64,000 nucleotides of DNA from Nitratireductor sp. GISD-1A_MAKvit. Lineage in GTDB: Bacteria; Pseudomonadota; Alphaproteobacteria; Rhizobiales; Rhizobiaceae. Shown piece by piece: positions 17,585-27,642 of the stretch. The notes under the pieces are model-generated. The model was given only the letters and a program-made list of their open reading frames with translations, was not told the DNA's origin and did not search any database. The DNA is taken from positions 3,657,001 to 3,721,000 of the forward strand of contig NZ_CP161920.1 of the NCBI RefSeq assembly GCF_040819555.1, read 5' to 3'. The translations under genes and the position numbers were made by a program. Numbering within the stretch: position 1 is the first letter of the stretch; the number at the start of each line of letters is the position of its first letter.

Positions 17585-17608
17585 CAAAGCACCTCTTGGC
17601 GTGCTTTG
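17585..17608 (+). terminator. Stem-loop after phnN
   Basis: CAAAGCAC and GTGCTTTG form a perfect 8-bp stem around an 8-base loop, 36 bases after phnN. The following TGTTCTGGTTT is only weakly T-rich, so termination is probable but not certain. Confidence 0.45.
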
Positions 17609-17633
17609 TGTTCTGGTTTAGTTCTAGCTCATC

Positions 17634-20165
17634 TTGGAACACCGGACGCACCCCATTGACGGCATTGCCGCGCCTTCCCTGCCAGCGCCCTTCAGCGAAT
17701 GGTTCGTCACACGCGGGTGGCAGCCGCGTGCGCACCAGCTCGAACTTCTGGCGCGTACGCAGGCCGGTCGCTCCGCACTGCTGATCGCGCCGACGGGCGC
17801 CGGTAAGACGCTCGCCGGCTTCCTGCCCACGCTCACCGATCTTGCAAGCCGTCCAAAACCCCGCCCCGGAGAAGCGCGACGCGGGGTCCATACGCTCTAC
17901 ATTTCTCCGCTCAAGGCGCTCGCCGTCGACATTCAGCGCAATCTCAACATGCCGGTGGCCGAAATGGATTTGCCGGTGACGATGGAAACGCGCACCGGCG
18001 ATACGCCCACCCACAAGCGCCAGCGGCAGAAATACGCGCCGCCTGACATTCTGCTCACCACGCCCGAACAGCTTGCCCTTCTGATCGCCTCGCCCGATGC
18101 GGAGCGTTTCTTCTCGGACCTCAAATTCGTCGTGTTCGACGAGTTGCACTCGCTGGTGATCTCCAAGCGCGGGCATCTGCTTTCGCTTGGCCTTGCACGG
18201 CTGCGCCGCCTGCGACCGGAGTTGCAGACCATCGGGCTTTCGGCGACGGTCGCCGAACCTGAAGCGCTGCGCCGCTGGCTGGTGCCGCAGGGCAGGCCCG
18301 GCGCCATGGCCGATATCGTGACCGTGTCCGGAGGCGCAAAACCGCACATCACCATTCTGGAAACGGAAGAGCGCGTGCCATGGGCCGGACACTCCGCGCT
18401 CTATGCCATTCCGCAGGTGTATGAGGCGATCAAGGCACATCGCACCACCCTGCTCTTCGTCAACACACGCAGCCAGGCCGAGCTTCTGTTCCGGGAATTG
18501 TGGCGCGCCAATGAAGACAATCTGCCGATTGCCCTGCACCACGGCTCGCTGGATGTCGGACAGCGGCGCAAGGTGGAAAAGGCGATGGAGACCAACAGCC
18601 TCAGGGCCATCGTCGCCACCTCCACGCTTGATCTCGGCATCGACTGGGGCGACGTGGATCTCGTTGTCCATGTAGGTGCACCCAAGGGAGCAAGCCGGCT
18701 GGCACAGCGCATCGGCCGCTCCAACCACCGCATGGATGAGCCAAGCCGCGCCATCCTCGTGCCGGCCAATCGCTTCGAGGTGATGGAGTGCCGCGCAGCG
18801 CTCGAGGCGAACTATCTTGGGGCGCAGGACACGCCGCCACTGGTGGAAGGCGCACTCGATGTACTGGCGCAGCATGTGCTGGGCTCGGCCTGCGCCGCCC
18901 CGTTCGACGCCGATGTGCTCTATGGCGAGGTTGCGAGTGCGGCACCCTATGCCGGGCTGGACCGGGTGACATTCGACCGTATTGTCGAGTTTGTCGCCAC
19001 CGGCGGCTATGCGTTGAAAAGCTATGAGCGCTATGCCCGCATCCGCAAGACGAAGGACGGGCTCTGGCGCATCGCCAACCCGCGTATTGCCCAGCAATAC
19101 CGGCTGAACGTCGGCACCATCGTCGAGTCACCCATGCTCAACATCCGCATGGTGCGGCGTGGCCGTGGCAACGCCTCGCGCGGAGGGCCCGTGCTCGGCA
19201 AGGTGGAGGAGTATTTCCTCGAAACGCTCACCCAGGGCGACACCTTCCTGTTTTCCGGCCGGGTGCTGCGCTTTGAGGGCATTCGCGAGAATGAGTGTCT
19301 TGTCTCGGCGGGCGGCGGCGAGGACGCCAAAGTGCCGTATTACGCGGGCGGCAAATTCCCGCTCTCCACCTATCTGGCTTCCGAAGTGCGCGCCATGCTG
19401 GCCGACCCGAAGCGCTGGAAGGCGCTACCGCCGCAGGTCGCCGAATGGCTTTCCATCCAGTGCGACAAGTCGGTCCTGCCACGCCGCGAAGACCTCTTGG
19501 TCGAAACCTTTCCGCGCGGCAACCGCTTCTACATGGTGCTCTACCCCTTCGAGGGCCGGCTCGCGCACCAGACGCTGGGCATGCTTCTAACCCGTCGGCT
19601 TGAGCGCGCCGGCGCCCATCCGCTCGGCTTCGTCGCCAATGACTACGCCATCGCCGTATGGGGGCTCAACGACATGAGCGCCATGCTGAAGAGCGGCAGG
19701 CTCAGCCTGACCACTCTTTTGGACGAAGACATGCTGGGCGATGATCTCGAAGCTTGGATCGCCGACAGCTGGCTTTTGAAACGCACCTTCCGCAATTGCG
19801 CGCTGATTTCCGGCCTTGTCGAAAAACGCCACCCCGGTCAGGAGAAAACCGGCCGGCAGGTGACCGTTTCCGCCGACCTCATTTACGACGTTTTGCGGGC
19901 TCATGAGCCGGATCACATTCTCATGCAGGCCACATGGGCGGACGCCGCGCAGGGCCTGCTCGATGTCAGGAGACTGGGCGAGATGCTGTCGCGCATTCGC
20001 GGACGAATCGTGCATAAATCTCTCGGTCGCATTTCGCCGCTGGCCGTGCCCATCATGCTCGAAATCGGCAAGGAGGCCGTGGCCGGCGATGCAAATGAGG
20101 CGTTGCTTGGCGAAGCGTCGCGACTTTCAGGCGAGGAATTGATGCAGGAGGCGCTTGAGGCATGA
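17634..20165 (+). CDS. Ligase-associated DEXH-box DNA helicase (Lhr-like)
   Basis: An 843-residue superfamily 2 helicase of the Lhr type, annotated as ligase-associated DNA damage response helicase. Walker A PTGAGKT is at residues 53-59, the DELH box in VVFDELHSL, and motif VI in RLAQRIGRSNHR; the C-terminal half is the Lhr winged-helix and DUF4045-like region. An in-frame stop lies nine bases before the TTG at 17634, so this TTG is the only plausible start although its ribosome site is poor. It overlaps pdeM by four bases. The partner ligase and exonuclease are 12 kb upstream. Confidence 0.9.
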   Translation: MEHRTHPIDGIAAPSLPAPFSEWFVTRGWQPRAHQLELLARTQAGRSALLIAPTGAGKTLAGFLPTLTDLASRPKPRPGEARRGVHTLYISPLKALAVDIQRNLNMPVAEMDLPVTMETRTGDTPTHKRQRQKYAPPDILLTTPEQLALLIASPDAERFFSDLKFVVFDELHSLVISKRGHLLSLGLARLRRLRPELQTIGLSATVAEPEALRRWLVPQGRPGAMADIVTVSGGAKPHITILETEERVPWAGHSALYAIPQVYEAIKAHRTTLLFVNTRSQAELLFRELWRANEDNLPIALHHGSLDVGQRRKVEKAMETNSLRAIVATSTLDLGIDWGDVDLVVHVGAPKGASRLAQRIGRSNHRMDEPSRAILVPANRFEVMECRAALEANYLGAQDTPPLVEGALDVLAQHVLGSACAAPFDADVLYGEVASAAPYAGLDRVTFDRIVEFVATGGYALKSYERYARIRKTKDGLWRIANPRIAQQYRLNVGTIVESPMLNIRMVRRGRGNASRGGPVLGKVEEYFLETLTQGDTFLFSGRVLRFEGIRENECLVSAGGGEDAKVPYYAGGKFPLSTYLASEVRAMLADPKRWKALPPQVAEWLSIQCDKSVLPRREDLLVETFPRGNRFYMVLYPFEGRLAHQTLGMLLTRRLERAGAHPLGFVANDYAIAVWGLNDMSAMLKSGRLSLTTLLDEDMLGDDLEAWIADSWLLKRTFRNCALISGLVEKRHPGQEKTGRQVTVSADLIYDVLRAHEPDHILMQATWADAAQGLLDVRRLGEMLSRIRGRIVHKSLGRISPLAVPIMLEIGKEAVAGDANEALLGEASRLSGEELMQEALEA

Positions 20166-20869
20166 ACAGCCTTGCACCCGCAACCGATGCGAGCACCGCT
20201 TTGACGGTGCGCATTGCCGGACATGAGGCCGTGTGCGACTGGCGCGGAGTGCTTTTCTTTCCGGCGATGAGCCTTATGGTCGTCTCCGACCTGCATCTGG
20301 AAAAGGGCGCGGCTTATGCCAGGCGGGGTCGCATGCTGCCACCCTATGACACTGCTGCTACGCTGACGCGGCTGGAAGGCGTTTTGGCAAATTACGACCC
20401 CGAGATGGTCATCAGCCTCGGCGACAGTTTTCACGATGATGAAGGCGCCGCCGAAATGCCCGCGCCTTTCCGTGATCACCTTGTCCGGGTCATCGGTAAG
20501 CGCGACTGGCACTGGATCGCCGGCAACCACGACCCTTCACCCCCGCCGGACCTGCCCGGCCGCTGCGCTCAGGAGATCGCCATTGATGGCCTCACTTTCC
20601 GCCACGAGCCTGCGCGCGGTGCGGGGCCGGGCGAGATCGCCGGCCACCTGCACCCAGGCGCGCGCATCGTGCGACGCGGGCGTGGTGTGCGTCGGGCCTG
20701 TTTCGCGTGCGACGGAAGTCGGCTCATCATGCCGGCATTCGGCAGCCTGACCGGCACGCTCAATGTGCTCGACCGCGCTTTCAACGGCCTTTTTGTCCGT
20801 GAAAAACTCGCTGCCTACATGCTCGGTCGACAGGGCATTTATGCGATTGCCGGCAGCATGCTGCGCTGA
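20162..20869 (+). CDS. pdeM: Ligase-associated DNA damage response endonuclease PdeM
   Basis: A 235-residue calcineurin-like metallophosphoesterase that completes the ligase-associated set. The metal-binding motifs are all visible: SDLHLEKG, GDSFHDDEG, GNHDP and AGHLHPG. It starts within the helicase stop (ATGA at 20162-20165), so the two are translationally coupled. It is thought to nick or trim DNA in repair; direct evidence for the family is limited. It ends at 20869, directly against the convergent TIGR02186 gene. Confidence 0.9.
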   Translation: MNSLAPATDASTALTVRIAGHEAVCDWRGVLFFPAMSLMVVSDLHLEKGAAYARRGRMLPPYDTAATLTRLEGVLANYDPEMVISLGDSFHDDEGAAEMPAPFRDHLVRVIGKRDWHWIAGNHDPSPPPDLPGRCAQEIAIDGLTFRHEPARGAGPGEIAGHLHPGARIVRRGRGVRRACFACDGSRLIMPAFGSLTGTLNVLDRAFNGLFVREKLAAYMLGRQGIYAIAGSMLR

Positions 20870-21649
20870 TCAGTCCTTCCGGAAAATCAGCCGTCCGAGC
20901 CAGCCAGTGACAATGGCAATGATTACGGCAACAATGCCGTAGAGCAGGCTGTTTTCATGCGCAAAACGGTATAGCCGCTGCTCCAGACCCGCCTTGCGTA
21001 TTGTGAGCTGGGCGGAAGTTTCACGTAGAAAAACACCGTTCCGAAACATGTAAGCGCGCGCCCTGTGCGTGCCCACCGCCACGTTGGGAGCCAGCCTGAG
21101 TGATGCGCGAAAGAGGTTCTGTGACAGAAAGCGCACCCCCCCGACACGAACCGAATAAAGCCCCTGCGCTTCTTTTCGCTCACGCAGCGCCTGGGTGAAT
21201 TCCTCGATCGTCCGTGGCTCGCCGTCGGCATCAAGCGGCTGCAGATGCAGGTTGTCCGCGCCAAGGGCGAGCCTGCGATAGTCGTCTGGCGCGGTAATGT
21301 CCTGCGGCGGCCGGGTCAGCGCCATGGAATAGGAAGCCGGTACGTTCTTGAAGATCATCGCTTCCGTGTTGATCCACATGCCGGCAACACGTGTTTTCTT
21401 CCGGACCGTCACGCTGCGTGGCGGCCCTTCAAGCACGACAACCACGTCATAGCGCCCCTGCCGTGCAATCAGTGGATCGGCATTGTCCAATGCACCAAAA
21501 ATCGTAAGCTCCGCACCACTGAAATCCGATGTGATGGCCACCTGGTCGGTGGAGAGCCCAATCTGAATGTTCTCAGGAATACTGTCCTGCGTGTGGCCTG
21601 CCGAAGCGGAGAGCACGAAGAGCACGATGCCGAGAGCAGCGAAGCGCAT
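20870..21649 (-). CDS. TIGR02186 family membrane-anchored protein
   Basis: A 259-residue protein of an alphaproteobacterial family of unknown function, usually encoded next to a TSUP permease as here. An N-terminal signal peptide (ALGIVLFVLSASAGHTQ) and a C-terminal membrane helix (SLLYGIVAVIIAIVTGWLGRLIF) with a short basic tail place the main domain in the periplasm. That domain starts NIQIGLSTDQVAITSDFSGA and looks beta-rich. It lies three bases downstream of the permease gene. Its stop abuts that of pdeM with no gap. Confidence 0.85.
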   Translation of the reverse strand: MRFAALGIVLFVLSASAGHTQDSIPENIQIGLSTDQVAITSDFSGAELTIFGALDNADPLIARQGRYDVVVVLEGPPRSVTVRKKTRVAGMWINTEAMIFKNVPASYSMALTRPPQDITAPDDYRRLALGADNLHLQPLDADGEPRTIEEFTQALRERKEAQGLYSVRVGGVRFLSQNLFRASLRLAPNVAVGTHRARAYMFRNGVFLRETSAQLTIRKAGLEQRLYRFAHENSLLYGIVAVIIAIVTGWLGRLIFRKD

Positions 21650-21652
21650 TGC

Positions 21653-22573
21653 TCATACCCCTCCCATCGAAAGAGAGTACACGCTTTCGGGCCGAACGAA
21701 GAGATCGAAGCCCAGCCGCAGTGCAACCGCCAGAACGAGAAGCGCGAGCAGCGCACGCAATTGCTCGCCACGAAGCCGCTGCCCCACTCGTGCACCGTAT
21801 TGCGCCCCGGCCACGCCCCCGACCATCAAAAGGAATGCCAGAACCACATCTACCGTCTGGTTGGCCGTGGAGTGAATGATGGTGGTGAAGGCCGCCACAA
21901 AAACAATCTGGAACAGGGACGTGCCGATCACGACATTCGTGGGAACCTTGAGAAGGTAAATCAGGGCCGGCACCATGATGAAACCGCCACCCACACCCAT
22001 GATCGAAGCAAGGAAACCGATGAAGGCCCCCAACACCAGAACCGGGATTACGCTGACGAAAAGCTTTGAGGCCCGAAACCGCATCTTGAGCGGCAAGCGG
22101 TGGACCCAGTTGTGCTGGCCGGGTTTGCGCAGCGAAACGGACTGGCCGCCGCGAGCCCGCCTAATGGCGTTCAAGGCCTCCATCAGCATCAATCCGCCAA
22201 CCACCCCCAGAAAGGCGACATAAAGCAGGGAAACGATAAGATCGAGCTGCCCCAGGCGCCGCAGATATGCGAAAACGAAAGCGCCGAGCGATGCGCCGAC
22301 GATTCCCCCCGCAAGCAGGACCGTGCCCAGTTTGAGGTCCAGGGACTTTCGCTTGAAATGGGCCAATGCACCCGAAAACGACGAGGCGATAACCTGATTG
22401 GCGCCTGTGGCAACCGCAATTGCCGGTGGGATATTATAGAAAATGAGAAGCGGCGTGATGAGAAAACCGCCGCCGACACCGAACATGCCCGAGAGGAAAC
22501 CAACCGCGCCGCCCATCGCAAGCAGCACGAAAAGATTGACGGACATTTCGGCGATTGGGAGATAAATACCCAC
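21653..22573 (-). CDS. Sulfite exporter TauE/SafE family (TSUP) permease
   Basis: A roughly 306-residue polytopic membrane protein of the TSUP family, which exports sulfite, sulfoacetate or related anions. The twin GVGGGF motifs are visible (GMFGVGGGFLITPLL near the start and IMGVGGGFIMVPAL in the second half), each heading one half of the internally duplicated fold. I prefer the GTG at 22573, giving MGIYLPIAEM, a start I recall for homologues; an ATG at 22546 is also possible. Upstream of TIGR02186 in one transcript, so the two probably work together. Confidence 0.85.
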   Translation of the reverse strand: MGIYLPIAEMSVNLFVLLAMGGAVGFLSGMFGVGGGFLITPLLIFYNIPPAIAVATGANQVIASSFSGALAHFKRKSLDLKLGTVLLAGGIVGASLGAFVFAYLRRLGQLDLIVSLLYVAFLGVVGGLMLMEALNAIRRARGGQSVSLRKPGQHNWVHRLPLKMRFRASKLFVSVIPVLVLGAFIGFLASIMGVGGGFIMVPALIYLLKVPTNVVIGTSLFQIVFVAAFTTIIHSTANQTVDVVLAFLLMVGGVAGAQYGARVGQRLRGEQLRALLALLVLAVALRLGFDLFVRPESVYSLSMGGV

Positions 22574-22738
22574 CCGCGGCACCCGAATAATTGTTGCCCG
22601 GCTGTGATACCAGGCGAGGCGTTAAAGCGTTATGCGTGCTTCCGTTCTGCGCCCTGACGATCACGAAGTCAAACCGAGTTGTCGCCAAACACGCAAAAGT
22701 CCGGGCGGTGTGCGTTTGCCGCCACCGCCCGCCGAGTT

Positions 22739-25700
22739 TTACTGTGCGGCCGCCGCTGCTGCCTTGTTCTTTTCCAGAAGAACCCGCACAAGCGCTTCAT
22801 CAACCTCGCCGGTGGGCGTCATGCCATTGGCCTTCTGGAAGGACCGGATCGCGTTCTTCGTTTTGGCGCCCATGATGCCGTCCGGTTTGCCGGCATCGAA
22901 ACCCTGCTGGTTTAGGATGAGCTGGATGTTCGTCACGGCCTTCTTCATGTCGACGCTGGCGGTCAGTTCGCGGCTTTCACGCCAGGGCCTCCGGCACTTC
23001 GACGACATTGGCGGCCTTATCAAGAGGCTTCACTTTCCAAAGTGCCGTCTTGCTCTTTGCCCGTTTCAGTTGGTCCGGGGAGAGTGCAGCGGCGACTTCG
23101 TCGCGTTTGCCCGCAGCATCCTTGTCTCCGCTCTGCGCCACGATGGCGAACCATTTGTATGCTTCCGTCAGATCCTGAGTTACCCCCAGACCTTTTGCCG
23201 ACAAAATACCCAGATTAAACTGGCTGTCTTTCACGCCATGCTCGGCTGCGTCCAGGAACCAGCGAGCAGCGGAATTGTTGTCGGCAGCGCCATCGGCCCC
23301 CATAGCAAACAGGACGCCGAGATTATGCATGGCACTCGCGTTTCCCTGTTGCGCGGCAAGCTGAAACCACATTTTCGCTTTTGCCACATCCCGTTCAACA
23401 CCGTTCCCCTTCTGGTAAAGGTCGCCCAGGCGATATTGCGCCGGCGCAAAGCCTGCTTCCGCAGACCTCTGGTACCATTGCGCCGCCCTGGCGAGGTCCG
23501 GAGCGGTACCACGCCCTTCGGCATAACGTGTTGCGATCTCAAAGCTCGCCTTGGGATCGCCCTGAGCGGCCGCTTCTCGCAGCGGAACCGGCCCGGCATC
23601 GACGGGAATCGCATCGAGTGAGATCGGTTGGGGCTTTTCCGTTATCAACTCGTCGGCACGAACGGCCACGCTGTCATCAGAAAGTTGATCGTTCCATTTG
23701 GCCGCCGGTTCGCGACTGGGCTGCTCTTCTTCGGGCATCGAGGCGAGCAGTTCCACGGTTTCGCTTGAGCTTGGTGGAACCGACAGGTCATCTGCGCCGC
23801 CCTTGTCGACCACTCTCACCGGGCGTTGGGCGCTTTCCCCGGGAGCCTGTGCAAGTTCTGTCTGCGGCGTGGCCACCGAGCTCTCGCTTGCCACAGGCGC
23901 CAGGATGGCGGTGGAGCTGTTCAGGTAGTCCTTACCGAACTGATACCCCCCTGCCGCAACGATGCCAGCTCCAAGCACCACCATCAGCGGCTTCTTGCTT
24001 CGTTTCAGCAAACGGCCGATGCCAAGCCGGCCGGAATCCTGTATTGTCGAGCCCTGACGCTTCTTCAGGATGTCAGCTTCAGCTGCTGCCGCCTGGGCCG
24101 CGCGCCGCGCAGCAGCAATGAAATCCGACTTGGCAGCATCATTGGTTTCTGCTGTAGCCGGCGTCTTCTTGTCATCGCGCACACGACGCAGGATCGCGTT
24201 GAGATCAGGTGCACCACTTCCCGGGACCAACGGTTCATTGATGCGCTCTGCATCAAGTTCGACATTGTCCAGGTTTCCGTCCACGACAGTGCTGACTTCA
24301 CCCCCTGAAACATCGTCCTCCAGAGCATCTGCGCCTGCTTTTCGTTCGCCCCGTGCAGACCAGACACGCGAAAGACCACCCAGCAAAGAGGACTTTCCCG
24401 CAGGCTGTTTTTGCGAGAGGCCGTCCTCATCCAGCGCGGCCCTTGCCGCTGCGGCTGCGGCTTCTGCGGGTGAACGTCGCCTGTCTGGCTCCTGTGCAGG
24501 GGCCGGAGCCGATGTTTCGGGATCCTCGTGAGGAAAAATTGATGGCGCGCTGGACAGCGCCATCTTTTCTCCGCCATCAACTGCCCCGCCGACAGATGAA
24601 CCATCGGAGGTGGCGCGATCGGCCGACGCGTTTTCCACCGAGCCAATCCGGTCAACAATTTTCAGGAGCGTGTCATGAATGGCTTCGAAGGTTTTCGTGT
24701 TGCGCTCATCCGATTTCCGCGTGAGCGTCTCCAGCGCCTTCAGTTCTTCTCTCAGCTCGCGATCGAACGCCTCCGCCTGGGCTGAATTGCCCAAAGCGCC
24801 CATCGCCTCCTCGGCAGCATGGCGGGCGGCCTCGACGACCGCCGAGCGATTTTCCTGGATGGAGCGTTCGATGTTTTCAAGCCGTGGCGCTATGTCATCG
24901 AATTCCGGGAGTTCCCCAGAGGGTCGGGAGAAATGCTCCGAAAGGCTGCGCACCTGCGCCTCGAGGTTGTGTATGACCTCTGGATCCACGGTGGACGCCT
25001 GCTGCGTGGACACCTGAAGCCGACCGGCGATATCATCGAGTCGTGCTTCGAGAGTTCTCAGCGCATGCCCGCCCCCGTTTTCCTCCACGCTGGCATCCAG
25101 ACGCGCTGCAAGTTCGTTGAACCGGGCATCAATGGTTGCCATGATGCCCGTTTCGTCGGGCAGGCTGGAATTGCGAGCGTCAATGCGCGCGGAGATGTCC
25201 TGTAGCCGGCCTTCCAGTTCCTCGACAAGCGAACGAGCCTGGTCGGCGGCATCTCCCTGCCTCTGCTCGAGAAGTTGCGAAAGGTGCGTGAAACGATCCT
25301 CGATCCCGCGCAGCATGAGCTCTGCGAACTGGGGCTCTGGTGCTGCCTCCAGCTTCTCGGCAATGTTTGCCATTTGCCGCGAAAGCCGCTCAACAGTCTG
25401 TTCCGGAACGTCAATTCGACGGGCGATCTCGTCGACCCGGTGCGAGAGGGAATAGAGCTGCTCGCCCAGCTGGCTCACCGCCGCCTCGCCTGTTCTGTCC
25501 GAAAGAAGCTCGTTGACCTGATTTGCCAATGAAGAGATACGCGCTTCGATGCGCTCGAAAGGCTGTGGATCGAAGCTCGCCACGGTCGCTTCCGGAGCAG
25601 AGGCAGCAATCGCCCGGCTGATTTCATCAAGCCGCTCGTCAATCACGGCATAGAGCTCAGGATTGCTTTGCTGCTTGCGCTCGAGCAGCTGGTCCAGCGT

Positions 25701-26516
25701 GCCGGCCAGCGTCCGGACCCGATCCTCAAGGGACTGAATGGACAGGGACTCCGGCAGGTCGTTTACAGCCCGGGCAATCTCTTCGATACGCTGATGCAGT
25801 GCACTGATCGCAGGATCGGTCTTTCGCAGATCACTTGAAACGCGATCCTCGAAAGCACTCCAGCGATCGTCGAGTGCATCCCAGCGCTGGTCTACCGCAC
25901 GAAGCGTGTCTTCGCGGGCCAGAGAGGAGATGGACGCCTTCAGCTCTTCCATTTCCAGTCTGAGCATTTTGACGTTTTTGTCGTCGCTCCGCTCCGCAAG
26001 TTGCGCAATGGCGCTGGAGAGGCGTTCGAACTCTACCACCAGCTCGCGGCTGAGCGCGCTGTTGGGGACGGAAGCCATGATCCCGGCCAGCTCACGACGC
26101 AGATTACCGAACTCGTCATTGAGGCCGGAGCGCATCGTGTCGCGAAGTTCGTCGCGCAGAACCTTCAGTTCATTGGCGATGCTTCCGATCGATGCGATTT
26201 CGCGCTCTTCCCGCCGGCTGCGCTCAAGTTCGTGCGCCGCCTGCTCGAACGAAGTCCGGGGCGCTGACCTGCGACTTGGATTGTACGTTCGGTCCTGTGA
26301 CCGTCCATAAGATTGAGACACGGTTTCCGACAGTTCTTGAATACGCCGCGCCACTTCGTCTTCCTCGACCATCGGGTCGGGTCGGCCCGTGGCGCGCCCC
26401 AGACGGTGCTCCATCTGTTCCAGCGTTCGGCTGATTTCATCCAGAGACCCATTGGTCCCCGGCCGCCGGCGCCGACCGGCATTGATGTTTTCCAGATAGG
26501 ACCGCCTGTTGTTCAT
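22739..26516 (-). CDS. PodJ-like polar/peptidoglycan-binding Sel1-repeat protein (frameshifted as written)
   Basis: A giant protein of about 1258 residues when one base is removed from the GGG at 22985-22987. Then VEVPEA runs on into WRESRELTASVDMKKA and the C-terminal domain is regained. Order: a cytoplasmic coiled-coil region of about 700 residues rich in heptads (repeated LEERLDEIS-type segments), an acidic/Ala-rich linker, a membrane helix near residue 850 (LMVVLGAGIVAAGGY), Sel1/TPR-like repeats around 985-1145 (RYAEGRGTAPDLARAAQWYQ and two further copies), and a peptidoglycan-binding domain (GFDAGKPDGIMGAKTKNAIRSFQ). This is the architecture of PodJ-type polarity factors. The start at 26516 (MNNRRSYLENINA) is preferred to an upstream extension. 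Confidence 0.82.
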
Positions 26517-26945
26517 TGGAACGCCCGCCTCTCCACCGTTGCCGGTTGGCCGTCGATAGTTCTTACCACGCGGGCTCTTCAGCCTTGCAACGCCGGAAAG
26601 GCAGAAATCAAACGCTGTAGAGACACCCACGGTCAGGCCCGCCGCGCCACAAGGAACGAATGCGAATAAGCACGGTGTGCTGACTGCCTCACAATTCAAC
26701 GATCATGGTAAACACAGGGTTAACGATCGTTACCGAACATTAAGAATCCGATAAAAAACTGAATGAGAAGTTTGTTGAGCGATCACGCACATTTTCGACG
26801 TGAGCCCTTGTAATGCCGCATTCTCCATCGCATAAGCCCGCCGTCCAGGCACATCCGGGCCGGTCATTCTATCGTTGCTGAAGGCTGCCCGGACAAATGC
26901 CCCCGGCTTTGCGCCGGGATGCCCATTCGATACGGAACAGTGATC

Positions 26946-27413
26946 ATGACGAACATTGCAAAGGCGGTCACCAGGACTGCCGGGGAGAATGATTCTCCAG
27001 AAAGCCCCGGGGAGTTCACCAGAATCGGGGAAATGGCACGTGAATTCGGCGTTACGCTGAGAGCGCTGCGCTTCTATGAGGACAAGGGCCTCCTCACACC
27101 GGTGCGCGCAGGCATGACACGCCTCTACACGCAAACCGACAAGCTTCGGCTCCAGCAGATTTTGCTTGGCAGAAAGATCGGCTTTCCGCTCAGTGACATC
27201 AAGGAAGTGCTCGATATGTACGATCCGAGACAGGCCGACAACGAAACAAATGTCGATCTCCTGAAACTCGTGCTTGGCAAGTCCGAGCGCCAGATGAACC
27301 GATTGCAAAAACAGCATCGTTCTCTCGAAGAGGCTATTGCCGAACTCAAGAGGTTCATCAACGACGTTTCATCAAGGCTGGAAGGCGCCATGGATCTGGC
27401 CAAAACGCGCTGA
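26946..27413 (+). CDS. MerR-family transcriptional regulator of acyl-CoA metabolism
   Basis: A 155-residue regulator with the MerR winged helix (RIGEMAREFGVTLRALRFYEDKGLL) and a long dimerisation helix, without the cysteines of metal-sensing members. It precedes an acyl-CoA dehydrogenase/thiolase/multifunctional operon and is similar in kind to LiuR-type regulators of branched-chain and fatty-acid degradation. The likely binding site is the palindrome at 27545-27566, between this gene and the operon, and the copy at 8114-8135. The ATG at 26946 (GGAA upstream) is preferred to 26919. Confidence 0.82.
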   Translation: MTNIAKAVTRTAGENDSPESPGEFTRIGEMAREFGVTLRALRFYEDKGLLTPVRAGMTRLYTQTDKLRLQQILLGRKIGFPLSDIKEVLDMYDPRQADNETNVDLLKLVLGKSERQMNRLQKQHRSLEEAIAELKRFINDVSSRLEGAMDLAKTR

Positions 27414-27544
27414 TTCAGGAAACGTCCGGACAGCTGTGCGGTTTTTCCACATTCCGCCTGTCCGCGACGCTGCATCTCCACACCAAGGTATGAAAATGTC
27501 TGGGCGCGTCATCCCGCGCCCACCAGCTCAGCTTGCGCATTTTT

Positions 27545-27566
27545 TTGACGTTTACGCAAACGTCAA
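27545..27566. promoter_or_regulatory. Palindromic operator upstream of the beta-oxidation operon
   Basis: TTGACGTTT and AAACGTCAA flank the 4-base spacer ACGC, a 9-bp perfect dyad, 77 bases before the acyl-CoA dehydrogenase ATG. Its length and symmetry fit a MerR-type dimer site. It matches 8114-8135 at 20 of 22 positions. Confidence 0.75.
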
Positions 27567-27642
27567 AGTTTGCTAGATCGGTTGACATGACACAGCGCGA
27601 ACGGACCGTTCGCGCATTTGTTCCGAGAGCTGGAGGAGTCTC

